64,000 nt of DNA from Bradyrhizobium sp. BRP22. Lineage in GTDB: Bacteria > Pseudomonadota > Alphaproteobacteria > Rhizobiales > Xanthobacteraceae. Shown here piece after piece: positions 59,993 to 64,000 of the stretch. The stretch covers positions 62,001 through 126,000 of the forward strand of contig NZ_JADYVX010000019.1 in NCBI RefSeq assembly GCF_020194175.1. The letters are read 5' to 3'. Below the pieces are notes generated by a model. It searched no databases and was not told the DNA's origin. It worked only from the letters and a program-made list of their open reading frames with translations. Within the stretch, counting starts at the first letter, position 1. Every line of letters begins with the position of its first letter. Made by a program: the position numbers and the translations under genes.

Positions 59993-60378
59993 TGGCTGAA
60001 GTGAAATACAATGCGCCGGTGACCAATCCGGAAAGCGCACCGTTCTGGGAAGCGGCCAGGCGGGGCAAGTTCCTGATCAAGCGCTGCACCGCCTGCGGCG
60101 AGCCGCATTACTTTCCGCGCTCGATCTGTCCGTTCTGCTTCTCCGACAAGACGGAGTGGGAGGAAGCTTCCGGCGAGGCGACGGTCTATACCTACAGCAT
60201 CATGCGGAAGTCGCCGACCGGTCCATACGCGATCGCCTATGTCACGCTGAAGGAAGGCCCGTCGCTGCAGACCAATATCGTCGATTGCGACCTGGACAAG
60301 ATCAGGATCGGCCAGAAGGTGAAGGTGGTGTGGAAGCCGACCGACGGCGCCCCGCTGCCGTTTTTCACGGCAGTGTAA
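59992..60378 (+). CDS. DUF35 OB-fold zinc-ribbon protein (thiolase partner)
   Basis: A 128-aa acyl-CoA-associated protein. The zinc ribbon uses C32, C35, C46 and C49 (RCTACGEPHYFPRSICPFCF). An OB fold follows (VYTYSIMRKSPTGPYAIAYV). The start is ATG 59992, sharing bases with the thiolase stop (TGATG). In characterised systems DUF35 proteins form a complex with the neighbouring thiolase and channel the acyl-CoA substrate; the same is inferred here. Confidence 0.92.
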   Translation: MAEVKYNAPVTNPESAPFWEAARRGKFLIKRCTACGEPHYFPRSICPFCFSDKTEWEEASGEATVYTYSIMRKSPTGPYAIAYVTLKEGPSLQTNIVDCDLDKIRIGQKVKVVWKPTDGAPLPFFTAV

Positions 60379-60413
60379 CGAGATGGCGCACAACGCGCGC
60401 CAAGCAACAGGTC

Positions 60414-60490
60414 GTCATCCCCGCGAAGGCGGGGATCCAGTAGCGCACGACTGCCGGTGATTACTGGATGCCCGCCTTCGCGGGCATGAC
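60414..60490. repeat. Palindromic repeat, family A, copy 2
   Basis: A 77-base element with GTCATCCCCGC...ATGCCCGCCTTCGCGGGCATGAC layout and the inverted GGATCCAGTA/TTACTGGAT core, matching the copy between rpoB and rpoC. It fills the DUF35-hydratase spacer and creates the false in-frame MPAFAGMT extension of the hydratase. Confidence 0.8.
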
Positions 60491-60524
60491 GGCTAAAACA
60501 GGAGTCTGGGGAGGAACGAGAGAA

Positions 60525-61385
60525 ATGCCGATCAATTACGAGCAGCTGATGGCCCTGAAGAATCTCGGCCAGAAATACAGCTACAGCGATCGCGAGGTGA
60601 TGCTCTACGCCTACGGCATCGGCATGGGCGCCGATCCCATGGACGAGCGCGAACTCGCTTTCGTCAATGAGGCGACGCTGACGCCACGTCCGCTGAAGGT
60701 GGTGCCGACCTTCGCATCGGTGGCGGCCTGGGGCGCCGGCCCCGGCGAGATGAACCTCAATCGCGTGCTCGTTGTCGACGGCGAGCGCGACATCACCTTC
60801 CACAAGCCGCTGGCAACGGCCGCACACATCACGGCAGATTCATCCGTGCTGGACGTCTTCGACAAGGGCAAGGACAAGGGCGCGGTAATCCGTCACCAGA
60901 CCATTCTGAGGGATGAGAAGGGCGAGAAGCTGGTGACGCTGGTCGCCTCGCGCTTCGCCCGCGGCGATGGCGGCTTTGGCGGACCGTCCGAGGGTCAGCC
61001 CGAGCCGCACAAGGTGCCGGAGCGCGCGCCCGACCGGACCGTCGACATCTCCACGCGTCCGGACCAGGCGCTGATCTACCGCCTTTGCGGCGACCGCAAC
61101 CCGCTGCATTCCGATCCGGAGTTCGCGAAGAAAGCCGGCTTCCCGCGGCCGATCCTGCACGGCATGTGCACCTACGGCATCACCTGCCGCGGCGTACTGC
61201 AGACCTATGCCGATTACGATCCGTCCGCCTTCAAGCAGCATGTCGCGCGTTTCTCCTCGCCGGTCTATCCCGGCGAGACCGTGACGATGGATCTGTGGAA
61301 GGACGGCAACGTGGTCTCGTTCGAGGCCAAGGTGAAATCGCGCGGCGTCACCGTGATCCGCAACGGCAAGACGGTGCTGGCATAA
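60525..61385 (+). CDS. MaoC-like enoyl-CoA hydratase 2 (double hot-dog)
   Basis: A 286-aa protein equivalent to the hydratase-2 domain of peroxisomal MFE-2. It hydrates trans-2-enoyl-CoA to (3R)-hydroxyacyl-CoA. An N-terminal hot-dog half (INYEQLMALKNLGQKYSYSD) is followed by the catalytic half with LCGDRNPLHSDPEFAKKAGF at about residues 188-207, containing the Asp/His dyad, then PRPILHGMCTYG. ATG 60525 follows GGGAGGAACGAG. Downstream SDR supplies the matching dehydrogenase; together they would replace the two MFE-2 domains. Confidence 0.92.
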   Translation: MPINYEQLMALKNLGQKYSYSDREVMLYAYGIGMGADPMDERELAFVNEATLTPRPLKVVPTFASVAAWGAGPGEMNLNRVLVVDGERDITFHKPLATAAHITADSSVLDVFDKGKDKGAVIRHQTILRDEKGEKLVTLVASRFARGDGGFGGPSEGQPEPHKVPERAPDRTVDISTRPDQALIYRLCGDRNPLHSDPEFAKKAGFPRPILHGMCTYGITCRGVLQTYADYDPSAFKQHVARFSSPVYPGETVTMDLWKDGNVVSFEAKVKSRGVTVIRNGKTVLA

Positions 61386-61391
61386 TTCGCC

Positions 61392-61472
61392 GTCGTTCCG
61401 GGGCGATGCGAAGCATCGAACCCGGAACCTCGAGATTCCGGGTTCAGGCCTCCCGGGCTGCCCCGGAATGAC
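61392..61472. repeat. Palindromic repeat, family C, copy 1
   Basis: An 81-base element with ends GTCGTTCCGGGGC and GCCCCGGAATGAC around an inner ACCCGGAACCTCGAGATTCC palindrome. It is closely matched at 62383-62460. It occupies the hydratase-SDR spacer. Confidence 0.8.
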
Positions 61473-61497
61473 AAGAACAAACGAGGGAGAAGCAACC

Positions 61498-62376
61498 ATG
61501 GGATTACTCGACGGCAAGGTGGCGTTGATCACCGGCGCGGGCGGCGGGCTCGGTGAGGCCTACGCCAAGCTGTTCGCGCGCGAGGGCGCGGCGGTCGTGG
61601 TCAACGACCTCGGCGGCCCGCGCGACGGCTCGGGCGCCGACAAGTCGATGGCGCAGCAGGTGGTGGATGCGATCAAGGCCGAGGGCGGCCGCGCGGTCGC
61701 CAATGGCGCCGACATCTCGACCCTGGAAGGCGGTCAGTCGGTGTTCGATGATGCCATCAAGAACTTCGGCCGCGCCGACATCCTCGTCAACAATGCCGGC
61801 ATCCTGCGCGACCAGACCTTCGCCAAATCGAGCGAGGCCGACTGGGACAAGGTGATCAAGGTGCATCTGAAAGGCACCTTCTGCTGCACGCTGCCGGTGT
61901 TCAGATGGATGCGCGAGAACGGCGGCGGCGTCATCGTCAACACCTCCTCGACCTCGGGGCTGATCGGCAATTTCGGCCAGAGCAATTATGGCGCGGCCAA
62001 GGGCGGCATCTGGGGCTTCTCCAACGTGCTGGCGATCGAGGGCCGCAAGTACAACATCCGGATCTGGACGCTGGCGCCGGGTGCGCTGACCCGCATGACT
62101 GCAGACCTGCCCCGCTATAAAGAAAACCCCGGTGCCGCGCTCGGCCCGGACGGTATCGCGCCGGCCGTGCTATACATGGTTAGCGATTTGTCGGGCGACC
62201 AGACCGGCAAGGTGCTCGGCGTCTCCGGCCCGCGCGGCGTCAGGGAGATGCGGATGATGGAAATGGAAGGCTGGAAGCCGCCGTTCACGGGCTGGAAAGC
62301 CGAGGATATCGTCACCCACGCCAAGGAGATCTTCTTCTCCGAGGAGCAGATCAAGATGGGTGCGCGGCGGTTTTGA
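61498..62376 (+). CDS. SDR-family 3-hydroxyacyl-CoA dehydrogenase-like protein (17beta-HSD4/MFE-2 type)
   Basis: A 292-aa short-chain dehydrogenase. Cofactor motif TGAGGGLG near residues 13-20, with VVNDLGGPRDGSGADKS (the HSD17B4-like loop after beta-2), NNAGILRDQTFAKSSEADWD, and the active-site GQSNYGAAKGG (Tyr/Lys). The NDLGG and RD-x-T-F/KSS features are characteristic of the (3R)-hydroxyacyl-CoA dehydrogenase domain of D-bifunctional protein. ATG 61498 follows GAGGGAGAAGCAACC. It pairs functionally with the adjacent hydratase 2. Confidence 0.92.
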   Translation: MGLLDGKVALITGAGGGLGEAYAKLFAREGAAVVVNDLGGPRDGSGADKSMAQQVVDAIKAEGGRAVANGADISTLEGGQSVFDDAIKNFGRADILVNNAGILRDQTFAKSSEADWDKVIKVHLKGTFCCTLPVFRWMRENGGGVIVNTSSTSGLIGNFGQSNYGAAKGGIWGFSNVLAIEGRKYNIRIWTLAPGALTRMTADLPRYKENPGAALGPDGIAPAVLYMVSDLSGDQTGKVLGVSGPRGVREMRMMEMEGWKPPFTGWKAEDIVTHAKEIFFSEEQIKMGARRF

Positions 62377-62382
62377 TGGTTT

Positions 62383-62460
62383 GTCGTTCCGGGGCGCGCG
62401 CAGCGCGAACCCGGAACCTCGAGATTCCGGGTTCGATGCTGCGCATCGCCCCGGAATGAC
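62383..62460. repeat. Palindromic repeat, family C, copy 2
   Basis: A 78-base element with the same GTCGTTCCGGGGC/GCCCCGGAATGAC ends and CTCGAGATTCCGGGTTC core as copy 1, differing in the variable arm (GCGCGCAGCGC). It fills the SDR-DapA-family spacer. Confidence 0.8.
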
Positions 62461-62476
62461 GGAGAAAGGTTAGGAG

Positions 62477-63430
62477 ATGAAGCTCACCGCCCAGGCCGCC
62501 GGCACCTTTGCGATCGCGCCGACGCCGTTCCATGACGACGGCCGCATCGACGAGCGTTCGATCGACCGGCTCAGCGACTTCTATACCGAGGTCGGCTGCG
62601 ACGGCGTCACCGTGCTCGGCATCCTGGGCGAGGCGCCGAAGCTTGATGCAGCCGAGGCTGAGCAGGTCGCGCTCCGCTTCGTCAAGCGCGCCAAGGATCT
62701 GCAGGTGATCGTCGGCGTCTCTGCGCCGGGTTTTGCTTCCATGCGCTCGCTGGCCAAGGCGTCGATGGATGCCGGCGCCGCCGGCGTCATGATCGCGCCG
62801 CCGCCCCATCTTCGGACCGATGACCAGATCATCAGCTATTTCAAGCAGGCGCAGGAAGCGATCGGCGACGACATTCCCTGGGTGCTGCAGGATTACCCGC
62901 TGACGCTCGCGGTGGTGTTCACCCCGGCGGTGATCCGCAAGATCGTGATGGACTGCCCCTCCTGCGTGATGCTCAAGCACGAGGACTGGCCGGGCCTGGA
63001 GAAGATCACCACGCTGCGCAATTTCCAGAAGGACGGCTCGCTGCGTCCGCTGTCCATCCTGGTCGGCAATGGCGGCCTGTTCCTCGATTTCGAGATGGAG
63101 CGCGGCGCCGACGGCGCGATGACGGGCTACGCGTTTCCCGAGCTCCTGATCGATGTCGTCAAACTGTCAAAAGCCGGCAAGCGCGATGCCGCGCATGACC
63201 TGTTCGACGCACATCTGCCGCTGATCCGCTATGAGCAGCAGCCGGGTGTCGGGCTCACGGTGCGCAAATATGTGCTGCAGAAGCGCGGCATCATCGCCTC
63301 CAGCACCCAGCGCAAGCCGGGCGCCGTGATCACGCCGCAGGCGAGGGCGGAGGTCGATTATCTCCTGTCGCGCGTGGCCCGCGTCGACCGCCGCGCCAAT
63401 CTGCAGCCGCAGTCCAGCGCCGCAGGCTAG
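62477..63430 (+). CDS. DapA/dihydrodipicolinate synthase-family aldolase
   Basis: A 317-aa TIM-barrel class I aldolase. The phosphate-loop equivalent GVTVLGILGEAPKLDAAEAE, the catalytic tyrosine region VLQDYPLTL and the Schiff-base lysine region CVMLKHEDWPG (Lys near residue 167) are present. The Thr-Thr pair of true DapA is replaced (ILGE), so lysine biosynthesis is unlikely; a lyase for another 2-oxo acid adduct is more plausible. It lies inside the beta-oxidation-like cluster. Substrate unknown. Confidence 0.88.
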   Translation: MKLTAQAAGTFAIAPTPFHDDGRIDERSIDRLSDFYTEVGCDGVTVLGILGEAPKLDAAEAEQVALRFVKRAKDLQVIVGVSAPGFASMRSLAKASMDAGAAGVMIAPPPHLRTDDQIISYFKQAQEAIGDDIPWVLQDYPLTLAVVFTPAVIRKIVMDCPSCVMLKHEDWPGLEKITTLRNFQKDGSLRPLSILVGNGGLFLDFEMERGADGAMTGYAFPELLIDVVKLSKAGKRDAAHDLFDAHLPLIRYEQQPGVGLTVRKYVLQKRGIIASSTQRKPGAVITPQARAEVDYLLSRVARVDRRANLQPQSSAAG

Positions 63431-63474
63431 ATTTTTGCCCCTCATGGCAAATATGCAGCGCGCGCGATCTCAAA

Positions 63475-63579
63475 CCCTCATGGTGAGGAGCCGCGCGGCG
63501 GCGTCTCGAACCATGAGGCCCCGATGCGTCCCCCATCATCCTTCGAGACGCGGCCGTTGGCCGCTCCTCAGGATGAGGT
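63475..63579. repeat. Palindromic repeat, family B, copy 2
   Basis: An about 105-base element with CCCTCATGGTGAGGAG and CTCCTCAGGATGAGG ends and CGTCTCGAACCATGAGG in the middle, matching 58614-58719. A truncated CCCCTCATGGCA start lies just upstream (about 63437). It ends 19 bases before the Nudix start. Confidence 0.8.
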
Positions 63580-63597
63580 CCTGAGGAGTGAGCTGCC

Positions 63598-64000
63598 ATG
63601 GCCGAGATCGTCACGCCGCGCCCTGCCTCCACCATCCTGCTGCTGCGGGACGCCGCTGCGCGACGGGAACTCGAAGTCTTCATGATGGTCCGCCATTACG
63701 AGATCGATTTCTCGTCCGGCGCACTGGTATTTCCCGGCGGCAGTGTCGACAAGGGCGACAGGGAGATCATCGCCAATCCCGCGCTCTATTCCGCCGGTGA
63801 AGGGCTCGACGATAGCGCTCTCAGCTTCCGTATCGGCGCTATCAGGGAAACCTTCGAGGAAAGCGGCATACTGCTGGCGCGGCCGAAAGGATCGAGCGAG
63901 CTGGTGGATGCCGGGCGCGCCCGGGAAATCGAGCTCGCCCATCGCGCGGCGCTCTGCGAGAGCAAAACCAGCTTCCTCAACGTGCTTGCCGAGACCGGCA
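63598..64000 (+). CDS. NUDT19-like Nudix hydrolase, N-terminal part (3' end outside window)
   Basis: The first 134 residues of a Nudix protein. ATG 63598 is preceded by GAGGAGTGAGC. After PASTILLLRDAA and VFMMVRHYEIDFSSGALVFP it has FPGGSVDKGD, an insert of about 25 residues, and then IRETFEESGILLARP, which is the Nudix box split by an insertion. The early GALVFPGG followed by a long insert before RETFEESG is the NUDT19/RP2 pattern. NUDT19 is a peroxisomal CoA and acyl-CoA diphosphatase, which fits the acyl-CoA genes upstream. No stop within the window. Confidence 0.87.
   Translation, partial: MAEIVTPRPASTILLLRDAAARRELEVFMMVRHYEIDFSSGALVFPGGSVDKGDREIIANPALYSAGEGLDDSALSFRIGAIRETFEESGILLARPKGSSELVDAGRAREIELAHRAALCESKTSFLNVLAETG

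Noticed and set aside
60468..60524. N-terminal extension of the hydratase reading MPAFAGMT
   Set aside because: These codons come from the family A palindromic repeat. The true start (60525) has its own GGAGG.

Overview
The window comes from a high-GC alphaproteobacterium of the order Hyphomicrobiales (Rhizobiales), most likely Bradyrhizobium or a close relative. The basis is the str-S10-spc-alpha ribosomal gene order with rpmJ and infA absent, the short-LID adenylate kinase, the GTG-started rpoA and rpsM, the htrA-rarA and pseudouridine synthase-ATP12 neighbourhoods, and dispersed palindromic repeats like those of this group. No search could be run, so the genus is an inference.

Layout. (1) 1-5726: 3' end of rpoB, then rpoC with an intrinsic terminator; a palindromic repeat sits between them. 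(2) 5852-12608: four accessory genes where rpsL would normally follow rpoC: an FAD amine-oxidase-like protein fused to a SAM methyltransferase, an ABC exporter half-transporter with polyacidic ends, a class-A-type flavin monooxygenase on the opposite strand, and a FemAB/CelD-like GNAT acyltransferase. (3) 12815-32242: a rpsL leader/promoter region and then the uninterrupted translation block rpsL-rpsG-fusA-tuf, rpsJ to rplO, secY, adk, rpsM, rpsK, rpoA, rplQ. Adk carries a histone-like Lys/Ala-rich tail. (4) 32335-44908: a chemoreceptor, an SDR, a ClC protein, a divergent HxlR regulator/MDR oxidoreductase pair, HtrA-RarA, a Lon-N-domain protein without ATPase, an RluA-type pseudouridine synthase, a small secreted protein and an ATP12 chaperone. 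(5) 44997-54733: mixed accessory genes, including an orphan FliK/FlhB-C pair, a class D beta-lactamase, pccB, several small dimeric-barrel and secreted proteins, an ArsR regulator, and NIPSNAP, ABM and isocitrate-lyase-like proteins. (6) 55110-64000: a fused indolepyruvate:ferredoxin-oxidoreductase-type enzyme followed by thiolase, DUF35, hydratase-2 (MaoC), 17beta-HSD4-like SDR, DapA-family and NUDT19-like Nudix genes. Palindromic repeats occupy several of the spacers.

How the genes fit together. Regions 1 and 3 make RNA polymerase, ribosomes, elongation factors and the Sec translocon. Region 6 reads as one catabolic module. A 2-oxo acid would be decarboxylated to an acyl-CoA, hydrated and oxidised by separate equivalents of the peroxisomal MFE-2 domains, and cleaved by an SCP-x-like thiolase with its DUF35 partner. 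Nudix would trim CoA and pccB (region 5) would handle propionyl-CoA. This is inference from domain content. The least explained assembly is region 2, which looks like a small biosynthesis, modification and export cassette of unknown product.

No tRNA, rRNA, CRISPR array, insertion sequence, integrase or prophage gene was found.
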